In this document: positions 23,982 through 31,077 of the stretch, piece after piece
How positions within the stretch are numbered: the stretch's first letter is position 1
Layout: each line of letters opens with the position of its first letter
Virus record (IMG/VR): IMGVR_UViG_3300037042_000468
Span: 1 to 37,377 of that record
Source: a virus
Length of the DNA: 37,377 nucleotides
Reading direction: 5' to 3' (one strand)
Made by a program: the position numbers and the translations under genes
Notes under the pieces: model-generated
Databases searched by the model: none
The model's input: the letters and a program-made list of their open reading frames with translations, nothing else
What the model was told of the DNA's origin: nothing

Positions 23982-24298
23982 GGTCAACACATTTAACCAA
24001 GGGAAACTATGATGAAAGACTTCAGCAGTTGGCCGGAGAGGTTGCGTTGCAGGCGATCCGTGATCTACGGATGTTACGCAAGCGAGGAATGGTTAAGGGT
24101 ATGAAGATCATCAAGGATCACCAAGGCGTGCCACTCAACGATGCTTTGGAGTATAAGAACTCGCACGAGGTGCAGAAGTTGTTGCGTGATTTCAAAACTG
24201 GCGTGATTGCTTGGTGGTGCAGAGCCAGCGGGGTTGCAATTGATAATCGAACCTTACTGCGGAAAATAAGGGAAAACGACTATGTTCTGCCTACTTGA
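23978..24298 (+). CDS. Hypothetical protein, 106 aa
   Basis: Starts on an ATGA overlap. Basic and helical (LAGEVALQAIRDLRMLRKRG), with a central VQKLLRDFKTGVIAWWCRASG segment. Perhaps DNA-binding by charge; no motif that would fix a function. Overlaps the start of the next small membrane-protein gene by 17 bases. Confidence 0.55.
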   Translation: MRSTHLTKGNYDERLQQLAGEVALQAIRDLRMLRKRGMVKGMKIIKDHQGVPLNDALEYKNSHEVQKLLRDFKTGVIAWWCRASGVAIDNRTLLRKIRENDYVLPT

Positions 24299-24428
24299 TA
24301 TTGCTGGGGTCGTTTGGGTTATTTCTTCTTTTGTTCTTTACAGCAGCCTAATTCTTTCGGCAATCTATTGCGCAGGTTACTTGATCTTCAAGTTAATCGA
24401 AATAATAAGAAAGGAACTGGATCTATGA
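24282..24428 (+). CDS. Small membrane protein, 48 aa
   Basis: One or two closely spaced transmembrane segments (GVVWVISSFVLYSSLILSA, then YCAGYLIFKLIEII) and a charged C-terminal RKELDL. The gene overlaps the previous one by 17 bases and shares ATGA with the oxygenase gene. Small inner-membrane peptides of this kind in early operons often alter host membrane functions or exclude other phages, but nothing here proves that. Confidence 0.5.
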   Translation: MFCLLDIAGVVWVISSFVLYSSLILSAIYCAGYLIFKLIEIIRKELDL

Positions 24429-24997
24429 ATGAGTTTAAGCAGAAGGTTTTAACGGCCTCGGTAGATCGCTATGTGCTGACACCTACGCAGTGTATGATGC
24501 TACGCCAAGACGCAGAGATCATCGGAATGAAGCGTGCGCCTGTGCTGTCCAAGGACGGAGTGACACGGACTGTATCACGCACCCGCACCTGCTCATCGTG
24601 CTGGATTCCATTTGCAAAACATTACGAGTGGATATACAAAGTGATGCGAGAGATTACGGAAGGCATCAATGCCGAGCAATGGCGTTTCGACATCCAAGGC
24701 ATCCAACAGTTGCAGATCCTTCGGTATCGACCACTACAGAAGTTCTCCTGGCATTGGGATACCTACACATCCGAAGCACCAGTTCGTAAGTTGACAGCGG
24801 TGGTTAATCTGTCCGATCCCAGCGAGTATATGCTGGGCGGGTTGCAGGTTAAGGCCGATATGGAGAACAGCGTATTCATAACGCACCAAGGTGCCGGATG
24901 CTGGTTTCCGTCCTACATAGAACACAGAGCGCGTGCGCCTATATGGGGAACGCGTTGGGTGTTGGTGGCTTGGTTTACTGGACCAGCTTGGCGATGA
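24425..24997 (+). CDS. 2-oxoglutarate/Fe(II)-dependent dioxygenase (P4H-like)
   Basis: 190 residues; start at ATG 24425 by ATGA coupling. The double-stranded beta-helix signature is complete: H110-W-D112 (after RYRPLQKFSW), distal H167 (YIEHRAR), and R177 (WGTRW) for 2-oxoglutarate. The Y-x-P-x-Q-x-F-x-x-H-x-D form is that of prolyl-hydroxylase/PKHD-type enzymes rather than TET/JBP enzymes. Such oxygenases hydroxylate proteins or nucleobases. Neighbours include two glycosyltransferases and a C5-cytosine methyltransferase, so base modification is worth testing. Confidence 0.8.
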   Translation: MNEFKQKVLTASVDRYVLTPTQCMMLRQDAEIIGMKRAPVLSKDGVTRTVSRTRTCSSCWIPFAKHYEWIYKVMREITEGINAEQWRFDIQGIQQLQILRYRPLQKFSWHWDTYTSEAPVRKLTAVVNLSDPSEYMLGGLQVKADMENSVFITHQGAGCWFPSYIEHRARAPIWGTRWVLVAWFTGPAWR

Positions 24998-25584
24998 CCC
25001 ACGCTGCCAATCTACCACGACACTTGTACGTCAAGTGCGATATGGAGTTTGTGTCTGACGGAGAGAAGCAGGGCATAGAGGATGCTGTCTGGTTCGGACT
25101 AACCGCGATTCCTGGTCGAGCTTGGGGATGCACAGTTATGCTCAAGTGTGGCGCGCTGTACCGAGGCTTGCCACTACACGCTCTGGCTCACGGCGAGATA
25201 GCAATTATGGATTGGGACATTAACGATGCCCAACGCTGGGATTGCTTTGGCTGGAACTTCACGACAATTGAATACGAGTATCTGATTGGGTTGTCTTGCC
25301 GAGTGTGGATCGCAAGCAAGAAGGATTGGGAGGTTGGTCGTTACCTATTCACAGCCGAGCCTTATGGTGATGGATTCTCTATGGCTCCGGAACAAACCAA
25401 GTCACACCATTTCATTGCACTTAACAATGGACGGATGACTGCTGTTCCAGGTAATAATGTTCTATGGAAAGAATCAAGCTTCACCACTCCAAGCGAGAAA
25501 CCCAACTGGTTGCGGACGCAACATCAGGTCTGGCATGGAGAGCAAGCCACATGGGATGATGTGGTTGGTGAGGAAACAGCATAG
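24994..25584 (+). CDS. Conserved-looking phage protein of unknown function, 196 aa
   Basis: Starts at ATG 24994 (ATGA with the oxygenase gene) rather than an upstream in-frame ATG at 24898. Rich in Trp, Gly and acidic residues, with a strand-like layout (YVKCDMEFVSDGEKQGIEDA; WGCTVMLKCGALYRGLP; HGEIAIMDWDINDAQRWDCF). No enzymatic motif recognised. The tight coupling suggests it works with the 2OG oxygenase, perhaps as substrate or partner. Confidence 0.6.
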   Translation: MTHAANLPRHLYVKCDMEFVSDGEKQGIEDAVWFGLTAIPGRAWGCTVMLKCGALYRGLPLHALAHGEIAIMDWDINDAQRWDCFGWNFTTIEYEYLIGLSCRVWIASKKDWEVGRYLFTAEPYGDGFSMAPEQTKSHHFIALNNGRMTAVPGNNVLWKESSFTTPSEKPNWLRTQHQVWHGEQATWDDVVGEETA

Positions 25585-25593
25585 GAGGTCATA

Positions 25594-25773
25594 ATGCCAC
25601 TAGGTAAAGACGTATCGAAGAACATAAGTGAGTTAGCAGCGGATAACCGCAAGAAGGGTAGCGAGCGTGGAGCAGGCGGTAAGGCTCGCTCGCGTCAGCA
25701 GATGATTGCGATAGCACTCTCTGCTGCTGGGAAGAGTAAGCCACGCAAGTTTCGGATGCGGTCTGGTTCGTAA
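25594..25773 (+). CDS. Small basic protein, 59 aa
   Basis: Behind an excellent TAGGAGGTC site. Sequence pattern SKNISELAADNRKKGSERG ... RQQMIAIALSAAGKS matches a small phage family with the 'S-K-N-I ... I-A-I-A-L-S' core. Strongly basic; DNA- or RNA-binding is plausible. The next gene starts on its stop (TAATG). Confidence 0.6.
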   Translation: MPLGKDVSKNISELAADNRKKGSERGAGGKARSRQQMIAIALSAAGKSKPRKFRMRSGS

Positions 25774-25952
25774 TGCAAGTCGAGGCCAGAGATCGCCTCA
25801 AGTGGGCGCGCGATTGCCTTCTCAATGCTCGCAATAGGCTGGCAGTTGAGAGGGATCGCGCGACTCACGGAAGGTCAATTGACATTATCCAGATCATTAC
25901 TCTGGTTGATGCTGCTTCTTTGGTATGCAAGGAGGTCATAGGAGAACAATGA
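25773..25952 (+). CDS. Small helical protein, 59 aa
   Basis: ATG overlaps the previous stop as TAATG; the stop overlaps the methyltransferase start as ATGA. Sequence (VEARDRLKWARDCLLNARNR ... ITLVDAASLVCKEV) is two amphipathic helices. Not recognised. Couplings at both ends support it as coding. Confidence 0.55.
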   Translation: MQVEARDRLKWARDCLLNARNRLAVERDRATHGRSIDIIQIITLVDAASLVCKEVIGEQ

Positions 25953-27007
25953 AATACTTATCCGTATGTTCTGGTATTGAGGCAGCGTCAAAGGCTTGGG
26001 AGCCTATCGGATGGTAGCCTGTTGCATTTTCAGAAATAGAACCCTTTCCGTCAGCGGTGCTGAAGCATCATTGGCCGGAAGTACCAAACCTAGGAGATAT
26101 GAGTAAATATGAACAATGGAATATACAAAGCGGATCAGTTGACCTTCTGGTCGGAGGAACGCCCTGCCAATCCTTTTCAGTCGCAGGACTTAGGCAAGGA
26201 CTCAAAGACCCAAGAGGAAACCTTATGCTTACATACCTTGCAATCGCTGAACGTTTCAAACCTAGATGGCTTGTCTGGGAAAATGTCCCTGGTGTCTTGT
26301 CATCTAACGGAGGAAAAGATTTTGGTTCCTTCCTCGGAGCGTTGGGGGAGTTGGGGTATGAGTGGGCATACCGAGTGCTGGACGCTCAATGGTTCGGAGT
26401 GGCCCAAAGACGCAGACGTGTGTTCGTTGTCGCACATCTTGGAAAAGGGAACCTTGCCGCAAAGGTTTTATTTGAGTCCGAAAGCGTGTGCAGGGATACT
26501 GCGCCGAGCCGAGAAGCGGGGCAAAGGATTGCCACAGATGTTGAAGCAGGCGCTGGAAGCGGTGAAGGAGTAGGTGCATTTAGGATGCAGGCTTTCGGTG
26601 AGTACGCCGATGATGGAACTGCCTCGGCCATGAAAGCTAGGGATTACAAGGATGCGACTGATTTGATCACGTCGCCAGTGGTAATTGACCGCGCGGCATT
26701 CAACCAAGGTCAGAACGCGCAATACAAACCGCATATTGAGCACAGCGAGACGATGGATTCGTTGGTGGCTAGGGGGCCGCATGCAGTTTCTGTCCCGGCG
26801 GATCGGATGGCCGTCCGCCGTCTCACGCCAAGAGAATGCGAGCGACTGCAAGGATTTTCCGATGACCACACTTTAATCCCTTGGCGCAACAAGCCAGCGG
26901 ATCAATGCCCCGATGGGCCACGATACAAGGCTCTTGGAAACTCGATGGCTGTGCCGTGCATGGCTTGGATTGGAAAAAGGATTGACGCGGTTGAGAAAGC
27001 TAAATAG
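25949..27007 (+). pseudogene. C5-cytosine DNA methyltransferase interrupted by an amber codon
   Basis: The frame from ATG 25949 (behind GGAGGTCATAGGAGAAC) encodes the phage Dcm start MKYLSVCSGIEAAS...EPIGW, then meets TAG at 26015-26017 (codon 23), then resumes with PVAFSEIEPFPSAVL. All remaining motifs are intact: GGTPCQSF (catalytic Cys at codon 73), WENVPG (codons 110-115), QRRRR (153-157), a variable target-recognition region, and RRLTPRECERLQGF...KALGNSMAV at the end. Only motif I is cut off. A restart at GTG 26057 would lack the SAM-binding loop and should be inactive. A sequencing error, a real nonsense mutation or host amber suppression are all possible. Confidence 0.75.
26109..26573 (+). 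CDS. Overprinted ORF inside the cytosine methyltransferase gene
   Basis: A 154-residue frame, +1 to the methyltransferase, with ATG 26109 about a dozen bases after AGGAG. It is not a random shadow: NNGIYKADQLTFWSEERPAN at the start and PQRFYLSPKACAGILRRAEK near the end resemble a protein I recall from many phages beside or within Dcm-type genes (pattern L-T-x-W-x-E-x-P, then S-x-K-A-C-x-G-I-L-R-R-A-E-x-R-G). Meanwhile the methyltransferase frame over the same bases keeps its own motifs. Function unknown; C-terminal basic helices suggest nucleic-acid or methyltransferase binding. Recall of the family is unverified. Confidence 0.6.
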   Translation: MNNGIYKADQLTFWSEERPANPFQSQDLGKDSKTQEETLCLHTLQSLNVSNLDGLSGKMSLVSCHLTEEKILVPSSERWGSWGMSGHTECWTLNGSEWPKDADVCSLSHILEKGTLPQRFYLSPKACAGILRRAEKRGKGLPQMLKQALEAVKE

Positions 27008-27019
27008 AAAGGCAGCACA

Positions 27020-28165
27020 ATGAAACTATGGAATAACAACACAAACGGAGTCCACATTGTGGACGATAACAAGCTGTGGCCACGTTGTAGCTACATCCTT
27101 CCAGACGAGTTGGTCAACGCTCCATTCAATGAAGCCGTCCCAGTTCCACACAAGATCAAGCCTTACTATCCTGGGCGAGCCGAGGGCGGTACGACTGCCG
27201 TGTATCGTGCTGGTGCAATTGGTGACGCGATTATGGCCACCGGAATCATTCGTTACCTAGTCGAGACTTCGGGTGGGGGCGTGGACATTTACTGTCCTGC
27301 TCGCAATATGCCGATCTACGCTGGACTAGGTGCAAGGATTCTTCCGTTGCCACCCACAGTCGAGGCGTGGGATTCTTACGATGCTCACGTTCCACTTGAC
27401 GATTTGTTCTCTGGTAAGGTCGGAGGAACAGAACTGGGAACTGGTCCAGGCAATCACTATGACCGCATCTACCTATGGATGGGTGCGGAAGGCATACTTG
27501 CTGACATCTCTGGCAGAGTGGGTGATGTCAAGCGAGTGGATGAGAAGTACAAACGACCACACTTGTACGTTGTCCAGCCTGACCACGATGAGCTGATTAA
27601 GATGGGTAGGTGGCCGTTGCCAGATAAGTATTTTGTTTATCACGTCAGCAGTTCGGGACCTACACGCACCTACCCGCCACAGCTAGGCAAGAAGGCGGTT
27701 GAGGCGTTGCTTGAGGAGTTTAAGGATTATCACGCTGTCATCGTCGGGCTGGATCGCAGTCTTGATTTCAAGATTGATCATCCCAATGTGATTGACTTGT
27801 TCAACGCAACCTCAAGCATCCGCAGTCTGTTCCCAGTAGTGCAAGGTGCTGACTTCGTTGTTGCCCCAGACTCATCGGTCAACCACATGGCTGCTGGATT
27901 GAACACAGCCTGCATATCCCTTTGGGGTAGTTATCATCCCGATGATCGGGTTAAGTATTATCCAAAGTCATACCCGCTGTTCGCACCGGAAGTATGCCCA
28001 CACGCACCTTGCAGACCGCAGGGTGGGTTGCCCCAAGCAAAGTGTAAGGATGCAACCAATCGAACACCTAAGACGCAACTATGGTGCAACGCACTTCGCA
28101 ACATCACAGCCGAGATGATTGTTGATGCAGCGAAGAAGGCGGTGGAGTTGGGGGAGAGCAAGTGA
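27020..28165 (+). CDS. GT9-like glycosyltransferase (heptosyltransferase type)
   Basis: 381 residues, GT-B fold. RAGAIGDAIMATGIIRYL (63-80) is the N-terminal G-x-G/I-G-D loop of ADP-heptose/GT9 enzymes; VAPDSSVNHMAAGL (281-294) and CISLWGSYHPDDR are the C-terminal donor-binding segment. A Cys-rich stretch follows (CPHAPC..., CKD, LWC), perhaps a metal site or disulfides. Acceptor unknown. Phage GT9-like proteins are common in cyanophage- and freshwater-type genomes. A good AAAGGCAGC lies before the start. Confidence 0.75.
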   Translation: MKLWNNNTNGVHIVDDNKLWPRCSYILPDELVNAPFNEAVPVPHKIKPYYPGRAEGGTTAVYRAGAIGDAIMATGIIRYLVETSGGGVDIYCPARNMPIYAGLGARILPLPPTVEAWDSYDAHVPLDDLFSGKVGGTELGTGPGNHYDRIYLWMGAEGILADISGRVGDVKRVDEKYKRPHLYVVQPDHDELIKMGRWPLPDKYFVYHVSSSGPTRTYPPQLGKKAVEALLEEFKDYHAVIVGLDRSLDFKIDHPNVIDLFNATSSIRSLFPVVQGADFVVAPDSSVNHMAAGLNTACISLWGSYHPDDRVKYYPKSYPLFAPEVCPHAPCRPQGGLPQAKCKDATNRTPKTQLWCNALRNITAEMIVDAAKKAVELGESK

Positions 28166-28626
28166 AGACAATAGAGAGGATGGCCTTCAATAAGCTTGCT
28201 ACAATTATGCCAGATCTTAAAAGGTCTGGACTTAGGTCAACAATAGAGGCTGCAATTAGATGGGGGCATGATGAAGAAAATTACTTTGATGACGAGTTGC
28301 TTGCTTTTGAAAAACCTCCGTTCATTCCTGACGCTACAAGATTTAGGAAGATGATTAGGAGTGGTGGTTCAAAGAGAGAGCCAATAGTTGAAATTTGGGA
28401 GATTGAGGATTCCAGTAAAATAACTCACGATAAGATGGAGAAAATGCTTGAATGGTGGTCTCATTGTTTTGATGGGGCAGCAATACCTTTCTTTGAATTG
28501 TGGACTACCGACAGATGGGGCAACAATAGAAACAAAGTATGGTCAGATTATGAGGATATTTATGGAAGACGCATTGAAACATTTATGCCATTTGAATCTA
28601 TTGGGATGGAGGCTTTATTGATTTAA
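28162..28626 (+). CDS. Hypothetical protein, 154 aa
   Basis: GTG at 28162 overlaps the previous stop (GTGA); an in-frame ATG at 28180 behind AGAGAGG is an alternative start. Sequence is acidic and Trp-rich (EKMLEWWSHCFDG, FFELWTTDRWGNN), with a helical first half. No recognised family. AT-rich compared with the GT9 gene before it. Followed by a 121-base non-coding gap with two hairpins. Confidence 0.55.
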   Translation: MKTIERMAFNKLATIMPDLKRSGLRSTIEAAIRWGHDEENYFDDELLAFEKPPFIPDATRFRKMIRSGGSKREPIVEIWEIEDSSKITHDKMEKMLEWWSHCFDGAAIPFFELWTTDRWGNNRNKVWSDYEDIYGRRIETFMPFESIGMEALLI

Positions 28627-28644
28627 CTAACTGGCGTTGTGGTA

Positions 28645-28701
28645 CGCAGGGAGATCCTGCGGCGGGATTATGCCTGACCTAGTTTTCATTCGCTAGGTTT
28701 T
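28645..28701 (+). terminator. Two hairpins in the gap before the primase gene
   Basis: Hairpin 1: CGCAGG (28645-28650), loop GAGAT, CCTGCG (28656-28661). Hairpin 2: ACCTAG (28677-28682), ten-base loop, CTAGGT (28693-28698), running into TTTT at 28698-28701. The second could be a weak intrinsic terminator; the pair could also be a structured leader for the primase mRNA. This is the only sizeable gap in the plus operon between 20.1 and 30.7 kb. No tRNA could be folded from it. Confidence 0.35.
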
Positions 28702-28747
28702 CAGATGGTGTTGTTCTCCTCTTGAATCAGAGCCAGTTTGAATTTTT

Positions 28748-29677
28748 ATGACCGAAGCACAACGTCACGCTGAAGCGGTAGTCGGAGCTGTCGATTGGCA
28801 GTCTGAGAATCACGGGCTGTGCAAATGTCCAGGTGAAGCTGCACACACCAGCCACACACGAGTTAGGGATACGACTGTGTTCGTTGACGGCGCACCCACG
28901 ATCTTCTGTTGGCATACCAGTTGCACGCCGTATCGGGATGAGGCTAATCGCAAACTTCGCAAGGCAATTTTCAACGACCCGCTGTATCGCCCGATCAACA
29001 TTATGTCGGTTGGATCGTCTGCACCTATTCGCCTAGTCAAAGATCCAGAGGCCGAGGTGTTGGAAAGACTTAAAACAATTGCAGAGTCAAACAGACAGCG
29101 ATACTTGACACACTACAACTGGGACCCAGCGGATATGTTTGAGGAGTCACCAAAGAAGCTGGAAGATCCGGCGGATGATTATTATTCTTTCCTATCGTTG
29201 TTTAACATTGCTGACAATATCTGGATCGGGGATGTCAAGGACAGCGGAAGGCATCCACAGAACTTCCGAAGTGTTTATGAGTGGAAGAAGCTGGATGGTC
29301 CGATAGGTCAGTTCACAACTGGTGCAACCTACAAGCAAGGCACGATCAGCAGATCCAACGATGCGGTTGAGCATAGGGTGTTCCTCGTTGTCGAGTCCGA
29401 TGTGCTGGCCAAGCCAGAGATCGGGGCGGTGTTCCAATTGATGCGTGATCTATTCCGAATGAAGCTTTACGCGGTGGTTGACACAGGAGGCAAGAGCCTG
29501 CACGGATGGTTCGAGATGCCGCAAAAGAATGAGTGGTTGGAACAATTAAAAGCTTTCCTTGTTCCGTTGGGATGCGACCCTGCAACTTTCAAACCAAGCC
29601 AACCAGTAAGGATTCCTGGGGCAAAAAGAAACGACAAAACACAGAGCCTTTTGTGGTTCTGCAAGGAGGGTAAATGA
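28748..29677 (+). CDS. Zinc-finger AEP-type primase-like protein
   Basis: 309 residues. N-terminal zinc motif: C25, C27, H33 ... C54-W-H56-T-S-C59. Then a linker and a C-terminal archaeo-eukaryotic-primase-like core: FLVVESD (E216/D218 as metal ligands), VDTGGKSLHGWFE (H252 in the s-x-H motif) and VRIPGAKR (288-294). Known AEP primases carry just this D/E-x-D, s-x-H, basic triad. It should make primers or extend DNA for replication with the helicase that overlaps its stop (ATGA). No DNA polymerase gene is present. Confidence 0.7.
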   Translation: MTEAQRHAEAVVGAVDWQSENHGLCKCPGEAAHTSHTRVRDTTVFVDGAPTIFCWHTSCTPYRDEANRKLRKAIFNDPLYRPINIMSVGSSAPIRLVKDPEAEVLERLKTIAESNRQRYLTHYNWDPADMFEESPKKLEDPADDYYSFLSLFNIADNIWIGDVKDSGRHPQNFRSVYEWKKLDGPIGQFTTGATYKQGTISRSNDAVEHRVFLVVESDVLAKPEIGAVFQLMRDLFRMKLYAVVDTGGKSLHGWFEMPQKNEWLEQLKAFLVPLGCDPATFKPSQPVRIPGAKRNDKTQSLLWFCKEGK

Positions 29678-30687
29678 TAGAGCCAGCAGTAGCTTTGGGA
29701 GTAAAGCCAAAGGTGGACGAATGGCCACCGATCAAGTCATACGCAGAGTTGGTCAGAGATAACATACCAGCACCGGAAGTGTTGATTGAGGGGATGCTGC
29801 ACAGAGGTGGCAAGCTTCTGCTTGGAGGAGGTAGCAAAGCGTTTAAGAGCTGGAGTCTGATTGACCTAGCCCTTTCGTTACACGCTGGTGTTCCGTGGTG
29901 GGGTCAGTCTTGCAAGCAAGCAAGGGTGCTGTTCATCAACTTTGAGATTCAAGAGTGGAGTTTCCGCAACCGACTCGCAGATGTTATCAAAGCAAAGCAA
30001 CTGGAAGGTAAGGTTGACGATTTCGATGTGTGGACGCTGAGAGGTTATGCTGCCGACTTGACGCTGATCCGGCCTATGATTGAGAAGCAGATCGAGGGGC
30101 GGGGATACCAGGCGATCATACTTGATCCAAACTATATGCTGATGGGTGATCGGGACGAAAACTCAGCGGGGGATATGTCAACGCTGATGAACGAGTTCGA
30201 GTACCTAGCCACCCGCCACAATCTGTCAATCATTCTGTCACATCACTTCAGCAAGGGTAACAAGAGTGGGTCAGAGGCTATTGATAGGTTTAGCGGTAGC
30301 GGTGTATTCGCCCGCAACCCCGATAGCTTGGTGGTTTTGACACCGCATGAAGAGGACGAGCGTACCTTCACTTGTGAGGTAACACTCCGCAACTTCTCCC
30401 CAATGGACGCATTCGTTGTCCAATGGTCTTACCCGCTGTTTCGGCAGAACTTTGGACTCAATCCAGATAGGCTAAAGAAACCAGGCGCACAGAAGTCAAT
30501 GGACGATGATAGGTTCCTTGGCGAGATGGGTAGCAAGGAGTGGCAGGCTGGCGATTTGGCCCGTCACATCGTCGAAAAATGCAAGGTGAGTGAAAGTACG
30601 GCATACCGCTACTTAAAGAGGCTGACGAAGGCAAAGAAGATATTGTCAGCCAACGGCTTATATACAGCAGACCAGTCTGCTTTTTAG
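29674..30687 (+). CDS. RepA/AAA_25-type replicative helicase
   Basis: 337 residues. Walker A is GGGSKAFKSW (51-60), a form typical of RepA-like ATPases with F before KS; a strand FINFEIQ (88-94) supplies the acidic residue; Walker B is AIILDPNYML (147-156; D151); LSHHFSKGN (188-196) is the sensor-like loop. A winged-helix-like tail (ARHIVEKCKVSESTAYRYLK) follows. Likely hexameric helicase loading at the phage origin, coupled to the primase. The repeat-rich segment just after it may be that origin. Confidence 0.75.
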   Translation: MIEPAVALGVKPKVDEWPPIKSYAELVRDNIPAPEVLIEGMLHRGGKLLLGGGSKAFKSWSLIDLALSLHAGVPWWGQSCKQARVLFINFEIQEWSFRNRLADVIKAKQLEGKVDDFDVWTLRGYAADLTLIRPMIEKQIEGRGYQAIILDPNYMLMGDRDENSAGDMSTLMNEFEYLATRHNLSIILSHHFSKGNKSGSEAIDRFSGSGVFARNPDSLVVLTPHEEDERTFTCEVTLRNFSPMDAFVVQWSYPLFRQNFGLNPDRLKKPGAQKSMDDDRFLGEMGSKEWQAGDLARHIVEKCKVSESTAYRYLKRLTKAKKILSANGLYTADQSAF

Positions 30688-30748
30688 TTCTGTCATATTG
30701 ACTGTCATTTCTTGAGTGTCAGACTCCTATATATATATGAATATATAT
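30688..30748. other. Short direct repeats and AT tract after helicase (origin-like)
   Basis: CTGTCAT at 30690-30696 and 30702-30708, and a related GTGTCAG at 30716-30722, spaced 12 and 14 bases apart, are followed by an alternating A/T tract (30729-30748). Iteron-like repeats beside an AT-rich segment next to a RepA-type helicase are a typical plasmid/phage origin layout. No protein is encoded in this 255-base gap (30688-30942). Confidence 0.4.
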
Positions 30749-30825
30749 CACGAAGGGAAAGTAGCAGGTAGGACTCCTTAGTCCGTCCTACCTACTACCG
30801 CTACGCTCTTTCCCGTAGTGTTTTT
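30749..30825 (+). terminator. Long-stem intrinsic terminator
   Basis: Outer arms GGGAAAG (30755-30761) and CTTTCCC (30808-30814) enclose inner arms AGGTAGGAC and GTCCTACCT with further GTAG/CTAC pairing. TTTTT follows at 30821-30825. The stem is long and the T run good, so it should end the 19.5-30.7 kb operon. The same large inverted repeat could also act in replication. Confidence 0.65.
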
Positions 30826-30899
30826 CTGTTCCGGAAAATGAACTGAAAGCTGGCTGGCAGCCACGCTGGGCTGGCTGGGCATCCTCACACCTGCTGAAG

Positions 30900-30936
30900 A
30901 ACGAAGTTCGTTATTAGGTGGGGGGTGTGGTATAAT
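30900..30936 (+). promoter_or_regulatory. Extended -10 promoter with palindromic operator
   Basis: TATAAT at 30931-30936 is preceded by TG at the extended -10 position (TGGTATAAT). No good -35 box is seen, but a perfect 13-base inverted repeat AACGAA-G-TTCGTT (30900-30912) covers the -35 region. This is what a repressor- or activator-controlled promoter looks like. The next start codon is seven bases after the -10, so the transcript would be nearly leaderless unless initiation differs. Confidence 0.5.
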
Positions 30937-30942
30937 CGCAAA

Positions 30943-31077
30943 ATGAATAACTCTAAACCTGGATTGTATGCAAACATCAACGCCCGCCGTAAGGCTGGCA
31001 CTAGCCGTAGCAAGAAGAACAGCACCATCAAGCCGAAGGTATGGCGGATGATGAAAGCAAAGAAGGGTGGCTTTTGA
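30943..31077 (+). CDS. Small basic protein, 44 aa
   Basis: Sequence pattern KPGLYANINARRKAGTSRSK resembles a small basic phage family (K-P-G-L-Y-x-N-I). Over a third of residues are Lys or Arg. Directly after an extended -10 promoter. Overlaps the next gene by 37 bases in another frame. Probably nucleic-acid-binding or virion-packaged; function unknown. Confidence 0.6.
   Translation: MNNSKPGLYANINARRKAGTSRSKKNSTIKPKVWRMMKAKKGGF

Noticed and set aside
24425-24997. TET/JBP-type oxygenase
   Set aside because: The residues around H-x-D and the distal H...R follow the prolyl-hydroxylase pattern; I kept only the general 2OG oxygenase call.
25949-27007. TAG recoded as a sense codon in this phage
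   Set aside because: Many genes end cleanly in TAG with the next gene starting close by (for example at 6106, 13468, 21269, 25582 and 30685), and no other gene carries an internal TAG.
28627-28747. tRNA gene in the intergenic gap
   Set aside because: No T-arm consensus or cloverleaf with paired acceptor ends could be drawn; only two small hairpins.
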